A stretch of 64,000 nt of DNA from Streptomyces sp. NBC_01210 (GTDB taxonomy: Bacteria > Actinomycetota > Actinomycetes > Streptomycetales > Streptomycetaceae). Below, one piece after another: positions 11,033 through 20,389 of the stretch. Position 1 is the stretch's first letter, and every line of letters begins with the position of its first letter. A program made the position numbers and the translations under genes. The notes beneath the pieces were generated by a model. That model did no database searches. It worked only from the letters and a program-made list of their open reading frames with translations, and was not told the origin of the DNA. The DNA is taken from contig NZ_CP108549.1 of the NCBI RefSeq assembly GCF_036010325.1, positions 4,712,001 to 4,776,000 on the forward strand, read 5' to 3'.

Positions 11033-11665
11033 GTGAGTGGAGCCACGGGCGCCGGATCGGCCGCTTCCGGAGCGAACGGTGCCCGTGGCCCTGCCGCGGA
11101 CTCCCAGGGAGTTACGGTGACGGACACCCGGGGGCCTCAGCCCCCGTACGAGACGCACGGCGGCGAGCAGCCGGCGCAGCCGTACCACCCGCCTCAGGCG
11201 TATCCCTCGCCGCAGGGCGTGGGGCAGATGCAGGGCGGGCAGCAGGCGGGCACCGCTGTGCGCCGGCCGCGGACCGGGGCGCGTACGACGCCGCGTACCC
11301 GCAAGGCGCGGCTGCGGGTGGCCAAGGCCGACCCGTGGTCGGTGATGAAGGTCAGTTTCCTGCTCTCCATCGCACTGGGCATCTGCACAGTGATCGCGGC
11401 CGCGGTGCTGTGGATGGTCATGGACGCCATGGGCGTCTTCTCCACGGTCGGCGGGACGATCAGCGAGGCCACCGGCTCGAACGAGAGCAATGGCTTCGAT
11501 CTTCAGTCGTTCCTGTCGCTGCCGCGGGTGCTGGTCTTCACCTCGGTCATCGCGGTGATCGATGTGGTGCTGGCCACAGCGCTGGCGACGCTCGGGGCGT
11601 TCATCTACAACCTGTCCGCCGGTTTCGTGGGCGGTGTCGAGCTCACGCTGGCGGAGGACGAGTAA
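11033..11665 (+). CDS. DUF3566 membrane protein
   Basis: A 210-residue protein three bases after gyrA. Residues 1-85 are a Pro/Gln/Gly-rich cytoplasmic region (QPAQPYHPPQAYPSPQGVGQ). The rest is the DUF3566 domain with two membrane helices (SFLLSIALGICTVIAAAVLW and the VLVFTSVIAVIDVVLATALA stretch) ending in an acidic tail. This family follows gyrA across actinobacteria; its function is unknown. The GTG start sits in a stop-start junction with gyrA and is probably translationally coupled. Confidence 0.88.
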   Translation: MSGATGAGSAASGANGARGPAADSQGVTVTDTRGPQPPYETHGGEQPAQPYHPPQAYPSPQGVGQMQGGQQAGTAVRRPRTGARTTPRTRKARLRVAKADPWSVMKVSFLLSIALGICTVIAAAVLWMVMDAMGVFSTVGGTISEATGSNESNGFDLQSFLSLPRVLVFTSVIAVIDVVLATALATLGAFIYNLSAGFVGGVELTLAEDE

Positions 11666-11671
11666 CCGATT

Positions 11672-11700
11672 TTGGCGCTGCCAGGCACGTGCGCTAATCT
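11672..11700 (+). promoter_or_regulatory. Promoter of tRNA-Ile
   Basis: TTGGCG (11672-11677) and TAATCT (11695-11700) are separated by exactly 17 bp, ending 24 bp before the mature tRNA. A very similar GTGCTAATCTTC -10 block precedes tRNA-Leu at 57.76 kb. Confidence 0.65.
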
Positions 11701-11724
11701 TCAGAGGTCAGCGCAGAGCGCGGC

Positions 11725-11798
11725 GGGGCTATAGCTCAGTTGGTTAGAGCGCATCCCTGATAAGGATGAGGCCACAGGTTCAAATCCTGTTAGCCCCA
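11725..11798 (+). tRNA. tRNA-Ile (GAT)
   Basis: A 74-nt cloverleaf with acceptor pair GGGGCTA/TAGCCCC, a normal D arm, anticodon GAT at 11759-11761 and a TTCAAAT T loop. CCA is not fully encoded. The position after the gyrase block is conserved in Streptomyces. Confidence 0.97.
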
Positions 11799-11809
11799 CA
11801 GTTGTGATT

Positions 11810-11840
11810 CGGCCCGGACGGGGATTCTCCGTCCGGGCCG
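11810..11840 (+). terminator. Terminator after tRNA-Ile
   Basis: A perfect 12-bp GC-rich stem (11810-11821 with 11829-11840) and a seven-base loop. Confidence 0.75.
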
Positions 11841-11955
11841 ATCGCTTTGTCCGAGACCGGAGTTGGCGCGTACGCAGGTCACCGATCGGTATCGGTCGGT
11901 GTGTATAGTCGGGCGCCAGAAGTCCTCATACGTCAAGGAAAGACGAGGTCGCGCG

Positions 11956-12090
11956 GTGAAGAAGCTTCTCCTGGTCGCACTGGCCGCCATCGGCGGGCTC
12001 CTCGTGTACCGCCAGATCCAGGCGGATCGCGCCGAGCAGGATCTGTGGACGGAGGCGACCGACTCCGTGCCCGCAGGTTCGGGTGTGTGA
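11956..12090 (+). CDS. DLW-39 family small protein
   Basis: A 44-residue protein, one short N-terminal membrane helix (KKLLLVALAAIGGLLVYRQI) followed by a soluble tail with the family-naming DLW motif (EQDLWTEATD). The family is conserved beside tRNA-Ile and gyrA in Streptomyces and has no known function. The GTG start is chosen because it begins the conserved block and has AAGGAAAG upstream; the frame is open further left without support. A strong hairpin follows. Confidence 0.85.
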   Translation: MKKLLLVALAAIGGLLVYRQIQADRAEQDLWTEATDSVPAGSGV

Positions 12091-12113
12091 GACGCAGCAG
12101 TCTTGAATCATGG

Positions 12114-12141
12114 AGCCCCGGTCGCTGAAGCGGCCGGGGCT
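12114..12141 (+). terminator. Terminator after the DLW-39 gene
   Basis: An 8-bp outer stem AGCCCCGG/CCGGGGCT is continued inward by a second short stem (CGCT/AGCG) and followed by TTCGTGTT. Confidence 0.7.
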
Positions 12142-12263
12142 TCGTGTTGCCCGGGCCCGGGGGCCGGTGCCGTTGCGGGACCGTGACAATGCCCCTCTTG
12201 AGTTCACTTCAGCAAATCACTAGATTGCAAGAGCAAACTTTGGGTTTCGGGGAGGGGACACGA

Positions 12264-14288
12264 GTGAAGGCACGACTGGGTTGCCGGGCGACGGGGGCAA
12301 CGATCGGCGCGGTGCTGCTCGCACTGGCGGCCGGGCCGCTGTCTGCCGCAAGCGCGGCCGGGCAGACGGAGCAGCCCGGGCAGGCGCAGCAGGCGGAGCA
12401 GCCCGGGCAGGCGGAGCGGGCCGAAGCACCGGATGGGAAGAGCGGCCTGGTGATGGTGCTCGACTCCTCCGGCTCCATGGCCGACGACGACGGCACCGGC
12501 CGGACCCGGATGGAATCCGCCCGCACGGCGGTCGGAACCGTCGTGGACGCTCTTCCGGACGGCTTTCCCACCGGCCTGCGGGTCTACGGCGCCGATCGGC
12601 CCAAGGGCTGCACCGACACCCGGCTGGCGCGGCCCGTACGGCCACTGGACCGGGCGGCCATGAAGCAGGCCGTGGGCGCCGTACGGCCCAAGGGCGACAC
12701 GCCCATCGGACTGTCATTGCAGAAGGCCGCCCAGGACCTGCCGAGGCCCGCGGACGGTGCGATCGGGACGCGCACGATCCTGCTGGTCTCCGACGGCGAG
12801 GACAACTGCGGCTCCCCGCAGCCTTGCGAGGTCGCCGAGCAGCTCTCCAAGGACGGTGTCGGCCTGCGCATCGACACCGTCGGCTTCCAGGTGCGGGGCG
12901 CGGCACGGCAGCAGCTGGAGTGCATCGCGAAGGCGGGCAACGGCCGCTACTACGACGCGCCCGACGCCAAGGCCCTCGCCCGCCAGCTGCAGCGCTCCGC
13001 ACAGCTGTCCGCGGACGGTTACCGCTTCCGCGGCAAGCCGGTCGAGGGCGCGCTGAAGCGGGACGCGGCGCCCGCTCTCGTACCGGGGCAGTATCTGGAC
13101 ACCATCGGACCCGGCGAGCAGCGCTATTACGCGGTCGACCTGGATGCCGAATCGACTGTGGACTTCTCGGCGACAGCGGTGCCGCAGCCCGGGGCGGCGG
13201 TCGACACCTTCGACGTCCTGCGTACCAGCATCGCGTACGGCACTGACAGTTCCTGCGGGACCAGCACCGAGCGCTTCTTCCAGAAGGAGGGCGCGACCCC
13301 GCTCACCTCGGCGGTCGCCCGGATCCGGAGCGAGAAGGGCACGGATGGCTGTGACAAGGCGGGGCGGTACTGGCTGGTCGTCGAGCGGGAGAGCAAGAAG
13401 GGCTCGGACGCCGCGCGGTGGCCGCTGGAGCTGACGTACGGGGTGGAGAAGCCGCTGGCCAAGGATGTGACGCCCGCTCAGTCGCAGCCGGAGTACGGAG
13501 AGGGCGACAAGAACGCCCTGCTGCCGACCGGGAACCCGCGGGACGTGACGGGCGGCACCGGCTTCAACGACGCCAAGAAGCTCGGACAAGGCGTGTGGCG
13601 GGACAAGGTCCTGCCGTCGCAGACGCTCTGGTACAAGGTCCCGGTCGGCTGGGGGCAGCAGCTGCGGTACGACGTGGAGTTCGCCAACGAGCCGACCGTG
13701 GAGGGCTCTTCCTCGGTGTGGTCCTACGGAGCCACGCAGGTCTTCACGCCGGACCGGGCGCCGGTCGGCGGCGGCACCGGGGAGTTCAGCCCGCAGAGCA
13801 TCTACAACGGCCGGCCCATGGCGTTGGAGATGGGCACCGTGCCGGTTGCCTGGACCAACCGCCACGAGTCGAGCCCGAACGTCGTCCCGGTGCACACCCG
13901 GGGCGGCTTCTACATCGCCGTCACGCTGGGTGCGAAGGCGGCCGAAATCGCTGAGAACCCGCACATCGGCGTGGTGGTACGGGTGGCGGTACTGGGCGAC
14001 GAACTGGCAGGGCCGCAGCACGACGCTCCCGCCCTGGCGAGGGACACGGACAAGCAGGGTGATTCGGCCGCCCGCGCAGACAGCGAAGGGGCCGCCGGGG
14101 CAGGATGGACCGGCACTGCGGCCGCGGCGGCGGCAGGCGGCGCGGTCATCCTGATCGCGATCCTGGTACTCGTACTGGTACGGCGCAGGTCGGCCACGGG
14201 TACGGCCGCCGATGCGGTCACACACACGGCCACGGCCACGGCCGCACGCACGGACACAGGCACGGACACAACAAGGAGGAGCGCGTGA
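12264..14288 (+). CDS. Secreted, membrane-anchored VWA domain protein
   Basis: A 674-residue protein. Residues 1-35 are a signal peptide ending near SAASAAG, then a Gln/Glu-rich linker of repeated EQPGQA units. A von Willebrand factor A domain follows with a complete MIDAS (DSSGS near residue 66, and the later conserved TPIG and SDGEDNCG). After it come two copies of a small beta-rich module, each with a GPGEQRYYAVDL or PSQTLWYKVPV core. A final membrane helix (near residue 620) is followed by a His/Thr-rich cytoplasmic tail. VWA domains usually bind ligands or other proteins through a metal ion. The GTG start has GGGGAGGGG upstream. It overlaps the next gene and is a paralogue of its C-terminal part. 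No function is known to me. Confidence 0.8.
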   Translation: MKARLGCRATGATIGAVLLALAAGPLSAASAAGQTEQPGQAQQAEQPGQAERAEAPDGKSGLVMVLDSSGSMADDDGTGRTRMESARTAVGTVVDALPDGFPTGLRVYGADRPKGCTDTRLARPVRPLDRAAMKQAVGAVRPKGDTPIGLSLQKAAQDLPRPADGAIGTRTILLVSDGEDNCGSPQPCEVAEQLSKDGVGLRIDTVGFQVRGAARQQLECIAKAGNGRYYDAPDAKALARQLQRSAQLSADGYRFRGKPVEGALKRDAAPALVPGQYLDTIGPGEQRYYAVDLDAESTVDFSATAVPQPGAAVDTFDVLRTSIAYGTDSSCGTSTERFFQKEGATPLTSAVARIRSEKGTDGCDKAGRYWLVVERESKKGSDAARWPLELTYGVEKPLAKDVTPAQSQPEYGEGDKNALLPTGNPRDVTGGTGFNDAKKLGQGVWRDKVLPSQTLWYKVPVGWGQQLRYDVEFANEPTVEGSSSVWSYGATQVFTPDRAPVGGGTGEFSPQSIYNGRPMALEMGTVPVAWTNRHESSPNVVPVHTRGGFYIAVTLGAKAAEIAENPHIGVVVRVAVLGDELAGPQHDAPALARDTDKQGDSAARADSEGAAGAGWTGTAAAAAAGGAVILIAILVLVLVRRRSATGTAADAVTHTATATAARTDTGTDTTRRSA

Positions 14289-15745
14289 AGAGGCAGCGCG
14301 GCAGAGGCCGGGCGACGCTGGCCTGCATGGCGGCGATGTGCGCGGTGGCGGCGCTGCCCGGGCAGTCGTGGGCGGCCGACGAGCCGAATCCGTACACCTT
14401 CGACAGCGCGGCGAAGCCCGTCCAGGGCACGGCGTCCAACACCGCCGGGCCGCCCCTGAAGGCCGGATCGACCTACAAGGACACGATCAAGCCCCGCGAG
14501 AAGCGCTATTACCGCATCGATCTGGACGGCACGACCAACGCGTACATCTCTGCGGCGGCCGTCCCGAAACTGGCCACGAAGGTCGCGTACTCCGACAAGC
14601 TCACGGTGAGCATCGAGGACCGCTCGGGCGCCAAGTGCAGTGACAACTACGCCCAGTTCGGCTCCGCAGAGTACGCCCGGCCGGTCGCCGCGTACGCGGA
14701 CCGGACGATCGACAAGGAGACCAGCAACTGCCGGGAGGCCGGCACGTACTACGTCCTTCTGGAGCGGACCAGCGACGCGACCTCCACGCCCGAGGCATGG
14801 GACGTCGAAATACGTTTCGCCTCCGAACCGGGGCTGAAGAAGGCCGCTCCCACCGCACCGCCCGAGACCTGGCCCTCCGCATCGCCGGCGGCACCCGCAG
14901 GCGGCCCGGAGAAGCGTCCCGGCGGAACGAGTTTCACCGACGCCACCAGCCTGAAGCAGGGCGAGTGGCAGGACGAGATCACCCCGGGCCAGACGCTCTT
15001 CTACCGGGTGCCGGTGAACTGGGGACAGCAGATCTTCGCCAGCGCCGACCTCGGTACGAGCACGACGGCCGACAGTGCGCAGAGCGTCAGCCAGGCCTTT
15101 GTGCTGTCCTTGCACAACCCGGCCCGCGGGTACGTGCAGAACAACGGGAACGTGTACTACGACGGCAAGCAGAAGTCGGTCGCGCTGGAGCCGTTGCCTC
15201 CGGTGGCGTACGAGAACCGGTACGCCACCGACAGCGCCACCAGTGCCATGCGCTTCGCCGGCTGGTACTACCTGTCGGTCACGCTCAATCCGAAGATCGC
15301 CGAGGAGTACGGCAACAAGGCGATTCCGCTGACTCTGCGGGTGAACATCGAGGGCGAGGCAGGGCACGCCCCGGCGTACGCGGAGCGGGCCGGGGACTTC
15401 GAGGTCACCCAGGACGACCAGGAGGCGGCGGACAGCGGGAAGAGCGCTCCCGAGGCGGCGAAGAGCGACACGATGAAGCTGGTCGCTGCTGCGGGGATCG
15501 GCGCGGGGACCGTGCTCGTGCTGGGGCTCGGGGCGTGGACGCTGCTCGCGCGGCGGCGGACGGCTGCGGTGCCGGCGGCATCCGCTCAGTCGTCGGCTCA
15601 GTCGTCGGTTCAGTCGTCGGCGCAGGGGCAGATGCCTGGACAGCTACCCGGGCAGGTGTCGATGTACGGGCAGACGCCGGGGCAGGGTCAGGACCAGGCA
15701 CCCGGCCAGGCGCCGGGGCAGTACGGACCGCCCTCCGCCTGGTAG
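14285..15745 (+). CDS. Membrane-anchored protein paralogous to its VWA neighbour
   Basis: A 486-residue protein with a signal peptide (cleavage near QSWAAD), two copies of the same beta module seen in the upstream gene (KPREKRYYRIDLDG and PGQTLFYRVPVNWGQQ), a membrane helix near residue 400 and a cytoplasmic tail rich in Gln, Pro and Gly (repeated GQ-PGQ units). It lacks the VWA domain. GTG at 14285 overlaps the stop of the preceding gene by four bases, so the pair is translated together and probably forms one surface complex. The repeated tail suggests a scaffold or binding partner for SH3-like or kinase proteins, but this is only inference. Confidence 0.75.
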   Translation: MKRQRGRGRATLACMAAMCAVAALPGQSWAADEPNPYTFDSAAKPVQGTASNTAGPPLKAGSTYKDTIKPREKRYYRIDLDGTTNAYISAAAVPKLATKVAYSDKLTVSIEDRSGAKCSDNYAQFGSAEYARPVAAYADRTIDKETSNCREAGTYYVLLERTSDATSTPEAWDVEIRFASEPGLKKAAPTAPPETWPSASPAAPAGGPEKRPGGTSFTDATSLKQGEWQDEITPGQTLFYRVPVNWGQQIFASADLGTSTTADSAQSVSQAFVLSLHNPARGYVQNNGNVYYDGKQKSVALEPLPPVAYENRYATDSATSAMRFAGWYYLSVTLNPKIAEEYGNKAIPLTLRVNIEGEAGHAPAYAERAGDFEVTQDDQEAADSGKSAPEAAKSDTMKLVAAAGIGAGTVLVLGLGAWTLLARRRTAAVPAASAQSSAQSSVQSSAQGQMPGQLPGQVSMYGQTPGQGQDQAPGQAPGQYGPPSAW

Positions 15746-15760
15746 TTCAGGCCCGATCGT

Positions 15761-17152
<1,392 letters not shown>

Positions 17153-17198
17153 TGCGCTGCGCCCGCTCCCCGTTCCCTCGTGAGGCCTTCCGCCTCGG

Positions 17199-17747
17199 TC
17201 AGCTCTGGTGCGACTCGTAGTGGGCGACCGCGTCGGCGGTGCGACCCGCGCCGTACACTCGGAGGAACTCTGCCAGTTCCGGGTGGCTCGGTGCGAGGGA
17301 GTCCGCCGCATCGATGATGTCGCCCGCGGCCGCCACCGACCGCAGCAGCGACTGGATCTCGCGTACGACACGGCGCACCGTCGGCGCACCCGAGCTGCTG
17401 GTGCTCTGGCTGGTGCCGGTCAGAACGGAGCCGCCCTGCGACTTCTTGACCTCTTCCATCCGGTCGGTGGCCTCGACCGCGCTGACACTGCCGTCGGCGA
17501 CCTGACTCGCCAAGTCCTGCAGCGCCTGGACCCGTTGGACCACCGCGGGATTGCCGATCTTGGCGCGCTGGCCGCTCATCAGCTGGGAGAGCATCGGAGC
17601 CGAAAGACCGAGCACCGCCGCGAGCCGGGCCTGGTTCAGACCCAGATCATCGATGAGCCGGCGGAAGAGCGCCCCCAGAGGCTCTCCGTACCAGCTGCGC
17701 TGCAGCTCTCTGGCTCTTGCGGTCGTTTCCTGCTGAGCTGCGTCCAT
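17199..17747 (-). CDS. Small helix-turn-helix DNA-binding protein
   Basis: A 182-residue protein. An N-terminal Cro/C1-like HTH is evident (LIDDLGLNQARLAAVLGLS and SAPMLSQLMSGQRAKIGN), followed by a helical region and a C-terminal conserved block (LRSVAAAGDIIDAADSL). ATG at 17747 is chosen because a GGGGAG site is correctly spaced upstream; an open extension to 17918 reaches almost to the tRNA-Ala gene and looks noncoding. It is in the same direction as the kinase gene and may be co-transcribed. Target genes are unknown. Confidence 0.8.
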   Translation of the reverse strand: MDAAQQETTARARELQRSWYGEPLGALFRRLIDDLGLNQARLAAVLGLSAPMLSQLMSGQRAKIGNPAVVQRVQALQDLASQVADGSVSAVEATDRMEEVKKSQGGSVLTGTSQSTSSSGAPTVRRVVREIQSLLRSVAAAGDIIDAADSLAPSHPELAEFLRVYGAGRTADAVAHYESHQS

Positions 17748-17924
17748 CGCGTCTCCCCATCGCTTCCCCAAGCGGGCTTCGCTGCTGCGAACCACGTCGA
17801 GCATCCTACGGAGAGTGGTCGCCGACCGGGAGTCCCAATCCTTTTGCAGAATCCCGGGGGTGACCCGGTACTCTGGTCTGCGGCGGTGGCCGAGGACGTT
17901 GTCCTCGGTCGTGCCCACCCATCC

Positions 17925-17997
17925 GGGGCCTTAGCTCAGTTGGTAGAGCGCTGTCTTTGCATGGCAGATGTCAGGGGTTCGACTCCCCTAGGCTCCA
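17925..17997 (+). tRNA. tRNA-Ala (TGC)
   Basis: A 73-nt cloverleaf with acceptor GGGGCCT/AGGCTCC, anticodon TGC at 17958-17960 and T loop TTCGACT. A possible promoter (TTGCAG at 17844, TACTCT at 17869) has a long 19-bp spacer. This gene marks the left edge of the accessory block. Confidence 0.96.
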
Positions 17998-18064
17998 CAT
18001 CTTGAAAACCCCCTCTGACCTGCGGAAACGTAGATCGGTGGGGAGTTTTGCCCGATAGTGCAGA

Positions 18065-18098
18065 CGAAACGGTCCGGATCATGATCCGGACCGTTTCG
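18065..18098 (+). terminator. Terminator after tRNA-Ala
   Basis: A 34-bp perfect palindrome centred on CATG, starting CGAAACGG and ending CCGTTTCG. It can form a 15-bp or longer stem in both directions. The rest of 17998-18378 shows no gene; it is a leader region for the small secreted peptide that follows. Confidence 0.7.
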
Positions 18099-18378
18099 CT
18101 GTGTCCGGTGGCCTTTGGGCGATGTCCGGTGGTGCTGTTGCCCAAGCCGACTTCCGTGCGGTGGCCCCCCGGGCCTGGAACGGGGGCGGCACGGTGATCA
18201 GCGGCCTGCGGGACTGGGGACCGCGCGGCGTTGGCCCGCCCGTTCTGTCCAAGTCCACTTCTGGCCTGTCTCTTTGTGGACATCACATTCCCGCGCCCCG
18301 CCCTGCCCATTGGTGACAGTATTTGGGCCAATTGCAATTCGCCGCTGTCGGCAGGCGGTCAATTGATGGGGGAAACGC

Positions 18379-18582
18379 ATGTCAGGTCGTATTCACCTGG
18401 CCGCGATCGCGGCATTCACGAGTGTGCTGATCACAGGCGGTGGCGCTGCAGCCTCGGCCGCAGGTGGCGGCACCGTATGGGGCAGTGCGCGTCCGGTTTC
18501 CGGGGGTGTTGTCGCTGATACGGGATGGGACGTTCCTGTTCCGCATTCCGGCGGATTCACCGATGACACAGGGTGGGACTGA
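18379..18582 (+). CDS. Small secreted peptide with a duplicated DTGWD motif
   Basis: A 67-residue protein with a clear Sec signal peptide (MSGRIHLAAIAAFTS start, small residues to about Ala28). The mature part of about 40 residues contains two copies of the motif DTGWD, one in the middle (VVADTGWD) and one at the very C-terminus (TDDTGWD), and no cysteine. GGGGGAAA precedes the ATG. It stands first in the accessory block and is followed by a hairpin. I do not recognise the family. It could be a small surface or signalling peptide, or a precursor for the ATP-grasp enzymes further right; the signal peptide argues for plain secretion. Confidence 0.6.
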   Translation: MSGRIHLAAIAAFTSVLITGGGAAASAAGGGTVWGSARPVSGGVVADTGWDVPVPHSGGFTDDTGWD

Positions 18583-18613
18583 AACACCTGAGGTTTCGGC
18601 GTGAGTGATCCAT

Positions 18614-18646
18614 CGGCCCGGGCGGGGGGAATTCCGGCCCGGGCCG
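18614..18646 (+). terminator. Hairpin between the small peptide gene and the desaturase gene
   Basis: A perfect 9-bp stem CGGCCCGGG/CCCGGGCCG with a 15-base loop. It probably ends the peptide transcript. Confidence 0.5.
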
Positions 18647-18673
18647 TGTGACGGAAACTCCGAGAGGGGCAGG

Positions 18674-19873
18674 ATGGCGGCCGAGTCACCACGGTCGGAG
18701 CGAGCCGACGAGAACCACGGGGGAATGGACCCCCGGGAAACGATGCGGGTCCTGCCCGGATTTCTGCAGCACCGGCTGACATTGTTCACTGGAAAACCAA
18801 TTATCGGCCAGAAATCGCCCGGGTGGACTCCCAGCTACCACCTGATCGCCGCCGCGGGGGCGATGGCGGCCGGTGCCGCCCTCTCCGCCGCGGCCTGGAC
18901 GCTGGCGGGCTGGTGGCTGCTCCTGCTGCCGGCCGGCTGGGCCGTCACGCTGCACGGTATGCGCAATCTACGCATGATGATCTTCCATCAGTGTTCGCAC
19001 CGCAATATGTACCGCCGCCGCACCGCCGACCTTGTCATCGGCCGGGCCGTCTCCTCCGTGCTGGTGATCCAGAACTTCGAGCGCTACAGCCGCGAGCATG
19101 TGGCCGACCACCACGCCGCGCACCACATGACGCTCCGCGACCCCACCGTGCAGGCCTTCCTGATCAGCCTGGGCCTGACGCCGGGGATGACGCGGCAGGC
19201 GATGTGGCGGCGGGTGCTGGGCAGGATGTTCTCGCCGCTCTTCCACCTCCAGTTCGCGGTGGCACGGGCGCGGTCCTTCTGGAGCGCCTCGGCGTCGGCC
19301 GAGAAGGCCACGGCGGGAGTGCTGTACGGAGGCCTGACCGTCGCCACCGCCGTCACGGGCACCTGGCCCGCCTTCCTGGTCGTGTGGTGCGTGCCGCTGA
19401 TTCCGCTGTTCCAGATGAGCAACATCCTGCGGCTCTGCGTGAAGCACACCTTCCCCCCGGTCGGCACCGAAGTGCGGCGTGGCCGGGAGTACTTCGCGAG
19501 CCTGACCAACGCCATATTCATCGGCGAGGCCGCACCCGCGCGGCAGGGGGCCGGCGCGTGGTGCCGGTGGACGGTGCGGATGCTCTTCGTGCACGCCCCT
19601 GCCCGCTACCTGGTGCTCACCGGTGACACCGTCGTGCACGACTACCACCACCGGTATCCGGCGAGCAGGGAATGGCACGACTACCTCTTCGCCCGGCAGC
19701 GCGACCTGGAGACGGGGCACCACGGATGGCCCGCGTACGAGCACGTCTGGGGGCTCGTCCCGGCCATCAACAGGGTCTTCGACTCGATCGCCGTGGCGGA
19801 CCCGGAGGAGTACGACGCCGGGCGCATCGCCTCGGTGAGCAAGCGGGAACTTTTCGCCGCGTTCGACGACTGA
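18674..19873 (+). CDS. Membrane fatty-acid desaturase/hydroxylase-like di-iron protein
   Basis: A 399-residue integral membrane protein with the three histidine clusters of membrane desaturases and hydroxylases: HQCSH near residue 105, HVADHHAAHH near residue 140, and HDYHH near residue 320. Hydrophobic segments surround the first cluster (residues 55-100) and the middle (residues 215-260). The ATG at 18674 follows GAGAGGGGCAGG. It is the first enzyme gene of the cluster, 33 bp before the glutamate mutase genes. In this setting it may hydroxylate or desaturate a small acyl or amino-acid intermediate instead of a membrane lipid; substrate cannot be read from the sequence. Confidence 0.78.
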   Translation: MAAESPRSERADENHGGMDPRETMRVLPGFLQHRLTLFTGKPIIGQKSPGWTPSYHLIAAAGAMAAGAALSAAAWTLAGWWLLLLPAGWAVTLHGMRNLRMMIFHQCSHRNMYRRRTADLVIGRAVSSVLVIQNFERYSREHVADHHAAHHMTLRDPTVQAFLISLGLTPGMTRQAMWRRVLGRMFSPLFHLQFAVARARSFWSASASAEKATAGVLYGGLTVATAVTGTWPAFLVVWCVPLIPLFQMSNILRLCVKHTFPPVGTEVRRGREYFASLTNAIFIGEAAPARQGAGAWCRWTVRMLFVHAPARYLVLTGDTVVHDYHHRYPASREWHDYLFARQRDLETGHHGWPAYEHVWGLVPAINRVFDSIAVADPEEYDAGRIASVSKRELFAAFDD

Positions 19874-19906
19874 CGGGCCGGCATCAGCCATCAGGAACGG
19901 ATCACC

Positions 19907-20389
19907 ATGACGGAGCAGCCGGTGCACCAGCACGATCAGAACCAGGAGCGACGGTCGGTCATCCTCGGCGTCGCCGCCAGTGACGCGCACGCCGTGGCCA
20001 ACCATCTCATCGCCCACTCCCTGCGCAGCATCGGCTTCCAGGTGATCAACCTGGGTACCTGCACCCCCGTGAGTGAGTTCGCGGCCGCCTGCGCCGAGCA
20101 CCCGGAGGCCGAGGCGGTGATCATCGGCAGTCTCAACGGTCATGCTCAGGAGGATCTGCGGGACTTGCCGGCGGCCAAGAAGTCCGGCGCCATCGCCTGC
20201 CCGGTCGTGCTCGGCGGGAACCTCTCGGTGGGCAGCCACAAGGAGACCGCCGCGCTGGACAGGCTGTACGCGCTCGGGGTGGACTACATCCTCGATGACC
20301 CCTCCGAACTCCCCGACGTACTCGACCGGTTGCGCGACGAGCGAAGGTCTGCCGCCGACGCAGCCGCCCGGTCGCGCGCCGCGTCATGA
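19907..20389 (+). CDS. glmS: Glutamate (methylaspartate) mutase small, B12-binding subunit
   Basis: A 160-residue cobalamin-binding protein. The B12 motif is visible as D-A-H-A-V-A near residue 27, with the axial histidine kept, followed by G-S-L near residue 75 and GGNL near residue 100. In classical GlmS the first motif is DxHxxG; here the glycine is alanine. With the large subunit next door it would interconvert L-glutamate and threo-3-methylaspartate by a radical carbon-skeleton rearrangement. The stop overlaps the start of the large-subunit gene (ATGA). No methylaspartate ammonia-lyase gene is present, so 3-methylaspartate is more likely a building block than a catabolic intermediate. 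Confidence 0.85.
   Translation: MTEQPVHQHDQNQERRSVILGVAASDAHAVANHLIAHSLRSIGFQVINLGTCTPVSEFAAACAEHPEAEAVIIGSLNGHAQEDLRDLPAAKKSGAIACPVVLGGNLSVGSHKETAALDRLYALGVDYILDDPSELPDVLDRLRDERRSAADAAARSRAAS

Noticed and set aside
8312..11188. Very long open frame (over 900 codons) on the minus strand
   Set aside because: It lies exactly opposite gyrA. In DNA of this GC content the antisense frame of a real gene is often open. Its translation is Arg/Leu/Asp/Val-rich and shows no domain.
18583..19906. Cobalamin riboswitch controlling the glutamate mutase genes
   Set aside because: No B12-box-like sequence or suitable leader is visible; the genes follow the desaturase gene within 33 bp.
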